Positions 8,509-16,363 of a DNA stretch of 64,000 nucleotides are shown piece after piece. The stretch comes from Pelagibius sp028280305 (GTDB lineage: Bacteria; Pseudomonadota; Alphaproteobacteria; Kiloniellales; Kiloniellaceae): the NCBI RefSeq assembly GCF_965233615.1, contig NZ_OZ247495.1; one strand, written 5' to 3'. The notes under the pieces were generated by a model that saw only the letters and a list, made by a program, of their open reading frames with translations, was not told the DNA's origin and made no database searches. How positions within the stretch are numbered: the stretch's first letter is position 1; each line of letters starts with the position of its first letter. The translations under genes and the position numbers were made by a program.

Positions 8509-9078
8509 ATGCGTCTGCGCGCCATGGCGCTTGCCGGCCTCGCCGCCGCCGGCCTGCTGGCCAGCGGCCCGGCCCCCGCCGGGGCGACCTCGGCGCACGA
8601 CTTCAGCTTTATCTCGATCGAGGGCGAGCCGCTGCCGCTGGAGCGCTATGCCGGTAAGGCGGTGCTGCTGGTGAACACCGCGTCGCGCTGCGGATTCACC
8701 CCGCAGTACGCCGGCCTGCAGGAACTCTGGGAGCGCTACCGCGGCCGCGGCCTGGTGGTTCTGGCGGTTCCCTCCAATGACTTCCTCAATCAGGAGCCGG
8801 GCAGTTCCCAGGAGATCAAGGAGTTCTGCGAGGCCCACTTCGGTATCGACTTTCCGATGACCGAGAAGCAACAGGTGATCGGCCGCGACGCCCATCCGCT
8901 CTACCGCTGGATCGCCGCGGAACTGGGCCGCGAGGGCAAACCCCGCTGGAACTTCCACAAGTTTCTCATCGGACCTGACGGCGCCGTCGTCACCGGCTGG
9001 AACTCGCGCACCCGCCCGCTGGCAGACGATGTATTGGCGGAGATTGAGCGCGCGATACCACAGGCGGCGACGAACTGA
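8509..9078 (+). CDS. Glutathione peroxidase family protein, exported
   Basis: 189-residue thiol peroxidase of the GPx family, expected to reduce hydroperoxides with thioredoxin or glutathione. The catalytic region NTASRCGFTPQY carries cysteine where mammalian enzymes have selenocysteine. The later motifs FPMTEKQQVIG and PRWNFHKFLIGPDG supply the family Trp and Asn; the Gln of the tetrad cannot be assigned by eye. An N-terminal hydrophobic segment (AMALAGLAAAGLLASGPAPAGA) predicts export, unlike the usual cytosolic BtuE type. ATG at 8509 is preferred because GGAGG lies nine bases before it; in-frame ATGs at 8461 and 8524 exist. A TPR gene follows 163 bases downstream. Confidence 0.88.
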   Translation: MRLRAMALAGLAAAGLLASGPAPAGATSAHDFSFISIEGEPLPLERYAGKAVLLVNTASRCGFTPQYAGLQELWERYRGRGLVVLAVPSNDFLNQEPGSSQEIKEFCEAHFGIDFPMTEKQQVIGRDAHPLYRWIAAELGREGKPRWNFHKFLIGPDGAVVTGWNSRTRPLADDVLAEIERAIPQAATN

Positions 9079-9241
9079 GGTGTTCCCAACCGCTCAAGGA
9101 AGCGCAGCGATCAACGGATTTTGACTTGGTATGGTGGCACCCGCTGAGCATATTGATTTGGCGCTGCAAAACGATGTTCGCGGCAGGAGGGCTACTGGTG
9201 GAAGCCGCCTCTTCCGCGCGATCCAAAGGATGTGAAACGCG

Positions 9242-9718
9242 ATGCATGCACTGACCCGCCTCATCACTCCCGTCTTCCTGGCCTTTGCACTGAGCGCAGG
9301 CTCGGCCTGGGCGGATTCAAACGCCGGTTCCGCCGCAGCCAAGAACAAGGCCGACCCGAACTACACGCGGGCTCAGCAGATGGTCGACGACGGCAAATAC
9401 GCCGACGCGATCCCGCTGCTGGAAAAGATCCTGGCCGGCGACAAGGAGAATGCCGATGCCCTGAACCTTCTGGGCTACAGCAACCGGCAGCTCGGCCAGA
9501 ACGACGCGGCATTGGCGCACTACCAGGCGGCCCTGGCGCTGGAGCCGCGCCATCGCGGCGCCAATGAGTACCTGGGCGAGCTTTATCTGACCCTGGGCGA
9601 CCTCGCCAAGGCGGAGGAACGTCTGGATGTCTTGGACAGCGCCTGCTTTTTCGGCTGCGACGAATACACGGAGCTGAAAAAAGCCATCGCCGACTACAAG
9701 GCAAAAGCCGGCAGCTAG
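9242..9718 (+). CDS. Exported tetratricopeptide repeat protein
   Basis: 158-residue protein with a signal peptide (LITPVFLAFALSAGSAWA, cleavage near residue 25) and two to three TPR motifs: QQMVDDGKYADAIPLLEKIL, ALNLLGYSNRQLGQNDAALA and ANEYLGELYLTLGDLAKAEE. The C-terminus has a Cys pair (ACFFGCDEYTELKKAI) conserved in similar small alphaproteobacterial TPR proteins as I remember them. Probably a periplasmic scaffold; no specific partner can be named. A strong palindrome follows its stop. Confidence 0.75.
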   Translation: MHALTRLITPVFLAFALSAGSAWADSNAGSAAAKNKADPNYTRAQQMVDDGKYADAIPLLEKILAGDKENADALNLLGYSNRQLGQNDAALAHYQAALALEPRHRGANEYLGELYLTLGDLAKAEERLDVLDSACFFGCDEYTELKKAIADYKAKAGS

Positions 9719-9730
9719 ACTCCGTCACGA

Positions 9731-9833
9731 TTTGACGGCACCGGCCCGCTCCCCCTCCCGGCCACCCATAGGATACTGGCGTTGGGTGGCCGGGAGGGGG
9801 AGCGGGCCGGAACCGCTTCGACGTAAGTCGAAA
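9731..9833. repeat. Nested palindrome between convergent genes
   Basis: A perfect 28-base inverted repeat (9741-9768 with 9783-9810, 14-base loop), very GC-rich, sits between the TPR gene and the cyclase gene. It is flanked by TTTGACGG on the left and AACCGCTTCGAC-GTAA-GTCGAA on the right, resembling a split copy of the palindrome family at 19611 and 36142. It would form a very stable hairpin and could end transcription from both sides, although no T-run follows. Confidence 0.8.
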
Positions 9834-9838
9834 ACGCC

Positions 9839-11518
9839 CTAGTCCTTTTGCCGCTCTGCCGCCCCTGCCGGCAGCGCCCGCGCATCCTGCAGCACATGAA
9901 TGTCGAGGGGTGCGGCGCGACCGCGGACGTCGATCTGATGGCTGGGAAAGGCGCTGAGGTCGAATCCGGCGTGCCCGGCCAGGGGTGCCGAGACGATGAG
10001 CTGGGCATCGAACTCCTTGGTTAGAGCCTCCAGCCGGCTGGCGGTGTTGACCGCATCACCGATGGCCGTCACCGAGGTGGCCGGACCGTAGCCCATCTCG
10101 CCGACAATGACTGAGCCGGAATGCAGGCCGATGCCGATGCGCAGCGGCTGGGCCAGATCGGCCGCAAGGCTGCTGTTCAGCTCGTCCAGGTGGGCCGCCA
10201 TGCGGCGCGCCGCCTCCATTGCATTGCGGCTGCCCTGGGCGACGCCCTGCTCAATCCCGAAAAGCGCCATGACACCGTCGCCGATGAACTTGTCGACCCG
10301 GCCACCGGCCTGCTCCACCGCTGTCCCCATGGCGGTGAAATAGCGGTTGAGGACGAAAACAACGTCGTAGGGCAGGCGGTCTTCCGAGAGGGTCGTAAAG
10401 CCGCGCAGATCGGCGAAGAGGATGGCAATTTCGCGCTCGTCGCCCTGCAGATAGCCGGGCCGCGGCTTGGCCTGTTGAGGGCCCGCGGCGGGCGGCAGCA
10501 GGGGGGTCACCTCACAGTCGGTGACGACGGCGGTCTGGCAGGCCAGTCGCACATTGGGGGCGGCGCCGACCCGGGCCAGCACCTTGCGCTCCTCCGCATC
10601 GGCGGGCGGCAGATTGGCCCCGCCACGGCCGACCCGCACCCGGCAGGTCGAGCAGCGCCCGCGCCCGCCGCAGACCGAGGCGTGGGGGATGCCCGCTGAG
10701 CGGCTGGCTTCCAGCATCGTGGTTCCCTTGTTCACGGTGACCTGGCGGCCGCCGGGATAGGTGAGCCGGGCGGTCCCACGGCGGCGGCGCCAGAAGCGCC
10801 ACAGCAGGCGCAGTAGCAGGGTGGCGACCAGGATGGCGAAGAAACCGGCGACCAGGGCATCGCGCAGAGTGAGAATCTCAATGATCTGATCCGAGCCCGG
10901 GGCATTGACGCGCTCCCGCATCGCCGGGATCCAATCCGGGTCCTGGGCGAGGCGGAGCACCTCGCGCCCTGCCACCAGATAAGCACTGAGCGCGAGGGCG
11001 GGGACCAGAACCGCACAGGCAAGCAAGGGTGCCGCCACCTTGTCGTACCAGGGCTTCAGGCGCAGCCAGAGATGCAATCCGATGCAGCCGTGCAGCCAGA
11101 CCACCAGCACCAGCGCCACCTGCTGAATCGCAGTGGAGATGTCGAAGGCCACCTGGACCGTGACGATGTAGAGATAACTGTCCTCTAATCCATAGATTTC
11201 ATGGGCAAGGCGCGTGCCCAGCACATGCAAGGCCGCCAGCGGCACGATCAGGATGCCCAGCAGGTAGCGCAGCGCCTCGGCCGCCGGCATCTTCCAGCGC
11301 TCCCGCATGAAAATGGCATAGACGGCCAGCGCCAGATGCACCAGAAGGGCCGTGTAGAGCAGGCTGCTCAGGGGCCATGAGCGCCAGAAGGCGATGAAGA
11401 CCTCGCGTCCTGCCTCCAGGACCTGAAAGGAAATGAGGCCAAGCGTGAGATTCAGCAGGTGCGTGAGCACATAAGCGAAGAGAATCAAGCCGCTGAACAA
11501 CCGGAGGCGCCGGATCAT
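9839..11518 (-). CDS. Class III adenylate/guanylate cyclase with N-terminal membrane domain and 2Fe-2S ferredoxin domain
   Basis: 559-residue fusion. Residues 5-240 hold about six membrane helices with several histidines in or near them (H20, H61, H98, H143, H149), reminiscent of a b-type cytochrome fold. Residues 250-340 form a ferredoxin-like domain with C283-x5-C289-x2-C292 and C327 for a 2Fe-2S cluster. Residues 360-520 are a class III cyclase: metal aspartates in FADLRGF and IGDGVMALFG, and the AIGDAVNTASRLE helix; lysine in DKFIGD favours ATP. The domain order suggests redox control of cAMP synthesis at the membrane. ATG at 11518 begins the first helix directly. Guanylate cyclase activity is not excluded. 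Confidence 0.88.
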   Translation of the reverse strand: MIRRLRLFSGLILFAYVLTHLLNLTLGLISFQVLEAGREVFIAFWRSWPLSSLLYTALLVHLALAVYAIFMRERWKMPAAEALRYLLGILIVPLAALHVLGTRLAHEIYGLEDSYLYIVTVQVAFDISTAIQQVALVLVVWLHGCIGLHLWLRLKPWYDKVAAPLLACAVLVPALALSAYLVAGREVLRLAQDPDWIPAMRERVNAPGSDQIIEILTLRDALVAGFFAILVATLLLRLLWRFWRRRRGTARLTYPGGRQVTVNKGTTMLEASRSAGIPHASVCGGRGRCSTCRVRVGRGGANLPPADAEERKVLARVGAAPNVRLACQTAVVTDCEVTPLLPPAAGPQQAKPRPGYLQGDEREIAILFADLRGFTTLSEDRLPYDVVFVLNRYFTAMGTAVEQAGGRVDKFIGDGVMALFGIEQGVAQGSRNAMEAARRMAAHLDELNSSLAADLAQPLRIGIGLHSGSVIVGEMGYGPATSVTAIGDAVNTASRLEALTKEFDAQLIVSAPLAGHAGFDLSAFPSHQIDVRGRAAPLDIHVLQDARALPAGAAERQKD

Positions 11519-11701
11519 GTCGTTCCCTTCGAATGCCCTTAACAAAGCGGCCAGTAACCATAAACAAGGCGGCGCAGCCAGGAAAATGCATTTAGCCTTT
11601 TCTAAGGGCTTTACTTATAAAGATCCCGCTACAACTGGAAGAGGGCGGTGCAGCGCAAAGCGGGGCCGTCTCGAAAGAAGAAGAGCCGAAAAGGGTGACG
11701 A

Positions 11702-12010
11702 ATGAAGGGCAACGATCGTCTCTCCGGGTCATCCGCCGCCGGTCGGGAAAGGCGGGCGGAGTCCCCAGACCACAAGGTTGGGGAAGAGAGAGCAGCGCGT
11801 CGGGAAAGACGGCGCGCAAAGCTGCGCCAAGGGCTCGATAACTCGGTACCCTCGCCCTGCATCACCGTTTGCCAGGTCGATCCGAAGAACGACTGCTGCA
11901 TCGGCTGTCACCGGCATATCGATGAAATCAGGGATTGGCCGATCCTGAGCGCCGACGAGAAACGCGCGGTCCTGGCGCTGCTGCCGCAAAGAAAAGCGGG
12001 CCAAAGCTGA
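11702..12010 (+). CDS. DUF1289 domain-containing protein
   Basis: 102-residue protein. Its C-terminal half matches the DUF1289 pattern: PSPCITVCQVDPKNDCCIGC, then HR and W(P), with four spaced cysteines that could bind a metal or an Fe-S cluster. The N-terminal 45 residues are charged and low-complexity. AAAAGGGTGACGA before the ATG is a good ribosome site. The family is widespread in Proteobacteria and functionally unassigned. Divergent from the cyclase gene. Confidence 0.82.
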   Translation: MKGNDRLSGSSAAGRERRAESPDHKVGEERAARRERRRAKLRQGLDNSVPSPCITVCQVDPKNDCCIGCHRHIDEIRDWPILSADEKRAVLALLPQRKAGQS

Positions 12011-12117
12011 ACAGCCGGGGTTGCATCACCCGGCCTGCAAAACGGTGCAGCCTGGCCACGGACAAGTCCTGAGACGGGCGACGGCGCGCTCAGCGCTGCA
12101 CGGTCAAACGGGGGCGG

Positions 12118-12513
12118 TCAAACGTGGAGAGCGGCTTTATCGGCGCCGGTGTCGAGCCCGCTTTTCTGGGCCCGGGAAAAGATTGCGGTCATGATCCGCT
12201 CCTGCACCGACATATCCAGCCGGGTGAAGACACCGGCAATTTCACGGCGGTCCCGATCGACCCAGACCACCACCGCCTCGCAGGAAAACTCCAAGGCCTC
12301 GTCGTCCAGTTCGACCCGCACCGTCATGTCGACTTTGTCGCCGGGATAGTGTTCTGCGCGGTAACGCGTCGCGGAAAAACCCCTGCGAGACCAGTCGCGC
12401 AGGGGATAATCGCAGCCATCGATTGAAACCAGGCCGTCCAGCCTGGCGCCCCGCGGCTCGCTGCGGCGGTCGGAACGGGGTGTGGAAAAACGCGACAGGA
12501 ATCTAAAGACCAT
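12118..12513 (-). CDS. PilZ domain protein
   Basis: 131-residue single-domain protein. The c-di-GMP-binding signature is present in order: an arginine-rich entry (RSDRRSEPRGARLDG), then DWSRRGFSA matching (D/N)xSxxG. A beta-barrel pattern follows (VDMTVRVELDDEALEFSCEAVVVWVDRD). Expected to bind cyclic di-GMP and act on an unknown target; the window also encodes a diguanylate cyclase at 37.5-39.3 kb. It stands alone, downstream of a small unknown gene on the same strand. Confidence 0.8.
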   Translation of the reverse strand: MVFRFLSRFSTPRSDRRSEPRGARLDGLVSIDGCDYPLRDWSRRGFSATRYRAEHYPGDKVDMTVRVELDDEALEFSCEAVVVWVDRDRREIAGVFTRLDMSVQERIMTAIFSRAQKSGLDTGADKAALHV

Positions 12514-12638
12514 ATCTCATTATTGACCCATCAGCCTGAAGCCTTCGTTAACGATTGCATCGAATCGGCCCTTAGCCGCCGGCCGCTGGGCCGCCGGCCT
12601 GCCCCGGACGGCAACCGCGAAAGAACCGACTGGATTGT

Positions 12639-12857
12639 TTAGTTGGAGCCGAGCGGACGAAAGCGGCTGCGGTCCATCAGGACCGAGCAGGAGAGCGTCA
12701 CCCGCCGTGACGGATCGAGCGTATCGCGCAGCGAGACATGGTTGATGGCCCGGGCATCGGTGAAGAAGGACTCCACTTCCCATTGCCGGGCGGTGGCCCG
12801 CATCTCCTGAAATCGCTCACCGACGCGCACCGAAGCACCGGCCATCATTCGTTGCAT
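12639..12857 (-). CDS. Small conserved hypothetical protein
   Basis: 72 residues. The pattern VGERFQEMRATARQWEVESF followed by HVSLRDTLDPSRRVTLS resembles a family of about 60-75-residue alphaproteobacterial proteins of unknown role with the outline [GxRF-W-V--D--HARL--DP----S--L-D--RF]. That comparison is from memory. ATG at 12848 fits the GGAA site nine bases before it better than ATG at 12857. No membrane segment or cysteine cluster (a single Cys is present). Confidence 0.5.
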   Translation of the reverse strand: MQRMMAGASVRVGERFQEMRATARQWEVESFFTDARAINHVSLRDTLDPSRRVTLSCSVLMDRSRFRPLGSN

Positions 12858-13341
12858 TTCCTGTTCCCCTATCCGCCGGCCCTGTTTCGACCCGGCTTCC
12901 GGCCACCATCGACTGCAGCCAAACGCCGTCTCTGCGGACGATTTATTGCTTTTTCATTGTCGCAGCCGGCTGTGCAGCTTTACCTCTTCGGGCCGATCAG
13001 GCGCGTGTAAAAATTGAGGCCGCAACAGCCCTCAACCTGAGGCTCCGCCTTATCTTTTTCGATTTCGCCGAGTTGACCGGCCGGCGGTCGAACAACGGTC
13101 CATAAGGGGAACATCTATGCACTGAGAAGGAACAGAAATAGCCCATCCAAGAAGCGCCTGGCGAAGGCCGTTCATCTTCCGCCGGGTGTTCAACTGCGCC
13201 TGGCCGGCTCAGCGTCCGCAGCCGATGAAGCGGACCCCGCAGCGGCCGATCCCATTACTTGGGACTCAGCAGAAAGAGCGCGCAGGTTCGAACAGAGCTC
13301 GAACTCTCTTTCCAATAACGGGAGGACAATTCCAGAAGGAA
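12858..13341. other. Intergenic stretch upstream of tRNA-Arg 3' end
   Basis: About 480 bases without a supported gene. Some parts are less GC-rich (for example around 12940-13060), which fits promoter DNA for the small leftward gene ending at 12639. Forward open frames here run into the antisense of the tRNA and are not believable. No repeat or RNA was recognised. Confidence 0.4.
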
Positions 13342-13418
13342 TGGCGCGCCCGGGAAGATTCGAACTCCCAACCTCCTGATCCGTAGTCAGACGCTCTATC
13401 CAGTTGAGCTACGGGCGC
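13342..13418 (-). tRNA. tRNA-Arg (anticodon ACG)
   Basis: 77 bases read leftwards. The acceptor stem GCGCCCG pairs with CGGGCGC, the discriminator is G and CCA is encoded. The D-arm TAGCTCAACTGGATAGAGC, anticodon arm CTGA-CTACGGA-TCAG with anticodon ACG, and T-arm GGGAGTTCGAATCTTCC are all standard. ACG, with A34 deaminated to inosine by TadA, reads CGU/CGC/CGA arginine codons. Confidence 0.96.
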
Positions 13419-13471
13419 TGATGCGAAGAAAAACCTTCGCGCGGGGGCTCTCGCCGCCGCGAAGAGGCCGG

Positions 13472-13500
13472 ACATTACTCGAAGGCAGAGTCCCTTGCAA
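13472..13500 (-). promoter_or_regulatory. Probable sigma-70 promoter of tRNA-Arg
   Basis: On the minus strand TTGCAA (13495-13500) and TAATGT (13472-13477) are separated by 17 bases, roughly 50 bases before the mature tRNA 5' end. Both hexamers are imperfect, so this is a suggestion from spacing and position. Confidence 0.35.
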
Positions 13501-13744
13501 GCGCTTCACACGGGTCCGCGGCGTTGCCGCAACACCCCCGCAAGGCCAGGGAATCCATGCGAAATCCGGGATCGCGGCTCCGGCTGACCCGGGGAAATGG
13601 CTCTTGTACCCCCAGAATCCATCCTCTACTATCTCGCGATCTTCCTAGGGGGGCTGGGATAGCAAGAATCTGTAAAGACTTAGATGGTTAATATGTAAGT
13701 CGTTATTTGGTTTTGCTGTCCCGTAAATCTGTACGGAAATCTCT
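13501..13744. other. Leader region of the OmpA-like lipoprotein gene
   Basis: With the tRNA promoter it completes a 326-base gene-free stretch. Bases 13660-13744 are AT-richer than the surroundings and contain an imperfect repeat (GACTTA...TAAGTC near 13677-13700), consistent with a promoter or operator. No gene seen. Confidence 0.35.
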
Positions 13745-14917
13745 ATGTCGAATAGACAATTCTTGCCCGTCCGCCGGACCGCTGTCGTGATCGGCGCGCT
13801 TCTTCTTGCCGCCGGCTGCGCGATGCCGCCGAAAGAGTCGAGAACCGCCAGCAGCACTGCCGAAGCGCCGCAGGCCGAATCGGCGGAGGCCACCCAGACC
13901 GCTGCGGTTGAAACCGCGCCGGCACCCGCCGCGGCCCCCGCGACTCCGGTTCCGCAGATCCTGGGCACCACCAACTTCGAGCCGCCCACGGTCAGCAACA
14001 TGCGCCCGACCGGCACCGTCGTCGGTCAGAAGATCGAGGGCCTGCGCAGCGACCTCCTGCGACTCCAGGGCGAGTTGTCGAGCGAGAACAATTCGCTGCA
14101 GAGCCTCCGCGTCTCCGCGCGCCAGTTCGCCGGCAACTATCACTCACTGAAGGCGGCCATGAATGCCCGCCTGCAGGTCGGCACCACCCCCGGCAATCCG
14201 GAACTGGTGGCCCAGTGGAACCAGGCACAGGCCGAGCTGCAGCAGGTCGGCGCCTCCATCGCCGCCCTGAACACCCTGGCCAGCCAGGTCAGCGGCACCG
14301 CCTCGCTTTCGGCTTTTCTGCTGGAATCCACCAGCACCACCTTTGAACTGCGCGGCGCCGTCGAAGAGGATCACCGTCAGCTGGCCGTCCTCGAGGACGA
14401 GGTCAACAAGACCGTGGTGATCATCGACCGGCTGCTGAACGAGCTGACCGACGATATCGCGCGCACCCAGAACTATTTCGCCAACGAGCGCTTGAACCTC
14501 ACCGCCATGCAGGTGGCGATCGACAACGGCGAATACATCGGCGGCAGCCTGGCCAACCGCTCCTACGGCGTTCCGGCCCCGGCCCCGGCCGGCGGTGCGG
14601 CGAGCCAGGTCGGACAGCGCCAGCCCCTGGCGGTGATCCGCTTCGATCGTCCGGACGTGGAATACGAGCAGGCGCTCTTTACCGTTGTCGGCTCGGCCCT
14701 GGAACGCCGGCCCAATGCGGCCTTCGACATCGTCGCCGTGTCGCCCAGTGTCGGCGATACCGCCCAGGTGGCGCTGGACACGACGCGTTCACGCCGCAAT
14801 GCCGAGGGTGTGCTGCGGACCCTGACGTCCATGGGTTTGCCGGCCGACCGCATGACGCTGTCGGCAACCAGCAGCGCCCAGGCCCAGGTCAGCGAAGTCC
14901 ACGTTTACGTCAGGTAA
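13745..14917 (+). CDS. Lipoprotein with coiled-coil middle and OmpA-like C-terminus
   Basis: 390 residues. The N-terminus has a lipobox (ALLLAAGC, Cys near residue 25). An Ala/Pro/Glu-rich linker of about 45 residues follows, then a long helical region (residues 90-260) with heptad-like Leu/Ala spacing. The C-terminal ~100 residues resemble a divergent OmpA/peptidoglycan-associated fold: LAVIRFDRPDVEYEQALFTV, DTTRSRRNAEGVLRTLTSMG and a final beta strand. The usual peptidoglycan-binding Asp/Arg pair is not clearly recognisable (the Arg may be in RSRRNAE). Likely an outer-membrane-anchored periplasmic protein; function unknown. Related Rhodospirillales proteins with this outline exist as I recall. 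Confidence 0.65.
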   Translation: MSNRQFLPVRRTAVVIGALLLAAGCAMPPKESRTASSTAEAPQAESAEATQTAAVETAPAPAAAPATPVPQILGTTNFEPPTVSNMRPTGTVVGQKIEGLRSDLLRLQGELSSENNSLQSLRVSARQFAGNYHSLKAAMNARLQVGTTPGNPELVAQWNQAQAELQQVGASIAALNTLASQVSGTASLSAFLLESTSTTFELRGAVEEDHRQLAVLEDEVNKTVVIIDRLLNELTDDIARTQNYFANERLNLTAMQVAIDNGEYIGGSLANRSYGVPAPAPAGGAASQVGQRQPLAVIRFDRPDVEYEQALFTVVGSALERRPNAAFDIVAVSPSVGDTAQVALDTTRSRRNAEGVLRTLTSMGLPADRMTLSATSSAQAQVSEVHVYVR

Positions 14918-15028
14918 CGACCGGCATTTAACCCGGATCGATTATCCGTACAGCCCAGTCCGCTTACGCAGACTGGCCAAAGCGCTCCCATGCCCTAGTT
15001 TATGTAACGACTAGAGAAAGGGGGGATC

Positions 15029-15517
15029 ATGAAACGCTTCGTACTGCCGCGCCTCGGCGGCCTCTTCGCGACTGTCCTGCTGCCGGCCGTATTGGTGCTG
15101 GGCGCGGCAGCCGGCGGCACGGCGCAGGCCCAGTCCGGCGGCGCTGAGGGCTACAGCCAGCCGGCGCCGGGCGACCAACAGGCGATTCTGAACACAATCC
15201 AGTCCCAACTGGACGCCTTTCAGGCCGATGACGGCGCCCGCGCCTTTTCCTTCGCCACGCCGCGGCTGCGCCGGATGTTCGGTTCCCCGGAAAACTTCAT
15301 GGCCATGGTGCGCGGCGGCTACATGCCGGTCTACCGGCCGCAGTCCGTCGAGTTTCTCGACGCACGCGTGGTCTCCGGCCGTACCGGCCAGGCCGTGCGC
15401 TTCGTCGGACCCGACGGCATCGCCGTTATCGCCCTCTACACGATGGAACAGCAAGCCGACGGCTCCTGGCGGATCGCCGGGGTCCAGTTGGTCCGCACAG
15501 GCGAAGTTTCCAGCTAG
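15029..15517 (+). CDS. DUF4864 domain-containing exported protein
   Basis: 162 residues: a signal peptide (LFATVLLPAVLVLGAAAGGTAQA), then the DUF4864 core from about residue 50. The core begins QQAILNTIQSQLDAFQADDG, passes ATPRLRRMFGSPENFMAMV, and ends in WRIAGVQLV. The alpha-beta outline resembles the NTF2/SnoaL type. A strong GGGGGG tract precedes the ATG. It lies between the OmpA-like lipoprotein gene and gpt on the same strand. The family has no proven role. Confidence 0.78.
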   Translation: MKRFVLPRLGGLFATVLLPAVLVLGAAAGGTAQAQSGGAEGYSQPAPGDQQAILNTIQSQLDAFQADDGARAFSFATPRLRRMFGSPENFMAMVRGGYMPVYRPQSVEFLDARVVSGRTGQAVRFVGPDGIAVIALYTMEQQADGSWRIAGVQLVRTGEVSS

Positions 15518-15668
15518 AGCGGACCATAATCAGAGCATTTGACAGGCCGCCCCCCGACAGAGAATAAAGGCCCCATTAAGCCTGCCCCTCGGCAGGCATT
15601 TCGCACGCCCGGACAGCATGGCGCCACAGCACCGCGCCTGACCGGCACAAGGGGGAACAAGACGCAAG

Positions 15669-16154
15669 ATGGCGCAGGCCGAACCAAAAACCTTTCCGGT
15701 ATCCTGGGACCAGCTTCACCGCGATTCACGCGCGCTGGCCTGGCGTCTCGTCGAGATGGGCCCCTTCAACGGCATTGCCGCCATCACCCGGGGCGGTCTG
15801 GTCCCGGCGGCCGTGATCGCGCGTGAGCTGGATCTGCGGATGATCGACACGATCTGCATCGTCAGCTACCGCGACGACAACACCCAGGGCGAACTGGAAG
15901 TCTTGAAAGGCGTCGAGCATGACGGCGAGGGCTGGCTGCTGATCGACGACCTGGTGGATACCGGCAAGACCGCCACGGTGGTGCGCAACATGATGCCCAA
16001 GGCCCACTTCGCCACCGTTTACGCCAAGCCCGCCGGCCGGCCCCTGGTGGATTCCTTCGTGACGGAGGTCAGCCAGGACACCTGGATCCTGTTCCCCTGG
16101 GACGCGGAACTGCAGTCGGTCCCGCCGATTATCCACAACTCCCGCAAGGGCTAG
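15669..16154 (+). CDS. gpt: Xanthine phosphoribosyltransferase
   Basis: 161-residue purine salvage enzyme that transfers phosphoribose from PRPP to xanthine and guanine. The PRPP-binding motif WLLIDDLVDTGKTA lies near residues 91-104. An early ITRGGLVPA loop and the C-terminal WILFPWDAE, typical of the type I Gpt family, are also clear. Length equals the usual 150-165 residues. A TTGACA-like element lies at 15539-15544, about 125 bases upstream. The TAG stop is the first part of a dispersed inverted repeat. Confidence 0.95.
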   Translation: MAQAEPKTFPVSWDQLHRDSRALAWRLVEMGPFNGIAAITRGGLVPAAVIARELDLRMIDTICIVSYRDDNTQGELEVLKGVEHDGEGWLLIDDLVDTGKTATVVRNMMPKAHFATVYAKPAGRPLVDSFVTEVSQDTWILFPWDAELQSVPPIIHNSRKG

Positions 16155-16332
16155 CAGGCTGCTAAAAAGCGACGATGAAGCCCTTGGCCATCCTTCGAGA
16201 CAGCCCCTTGCGGGGCTTCCTCAGGATAAGGTTCGTCATACTTTCAAGAATTTGACCTCATGCTGAGGAGGCGTGAAGCGCCGTCTCGAAGCATGTCTAT
16301 GCCGAACTCTCGATCCTCTCAGCAGCCTGCTA
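16152..16332. repeat. Dispersed 180-base inverted-repeat element
   Basis: Terminal arms of 12 bases (TAGCAGGCTGCT at 16152-16163, its exact complement at 16321-16332) enclose nested inverted segments: CCTTCGAGAC with GTCTCGAAG, and CCTCAG with CTGAGG. Two small hairpins (GCCCCTTGCGGGGC and GGCG-TGAA-GCGCC) lie inside. This CTTCGAGAC/CTCAGGAT type is a well-known non-coding dispersed repeat in alphaproteobacteria. The left end includes the gpt stop codon; it may also act as a bidirectional terminator before the convergent fnrL gene. Confidence 0.85.
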
Positions 16333-16363
16333 AACCAGATCCGCGCAGTAGGCCGCGGCGGCG

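Noticed and set aside
13186..13386. Short forward frame before 13.4 kb
   Set aside because: It runs through the antisense of tRNA-Arg.
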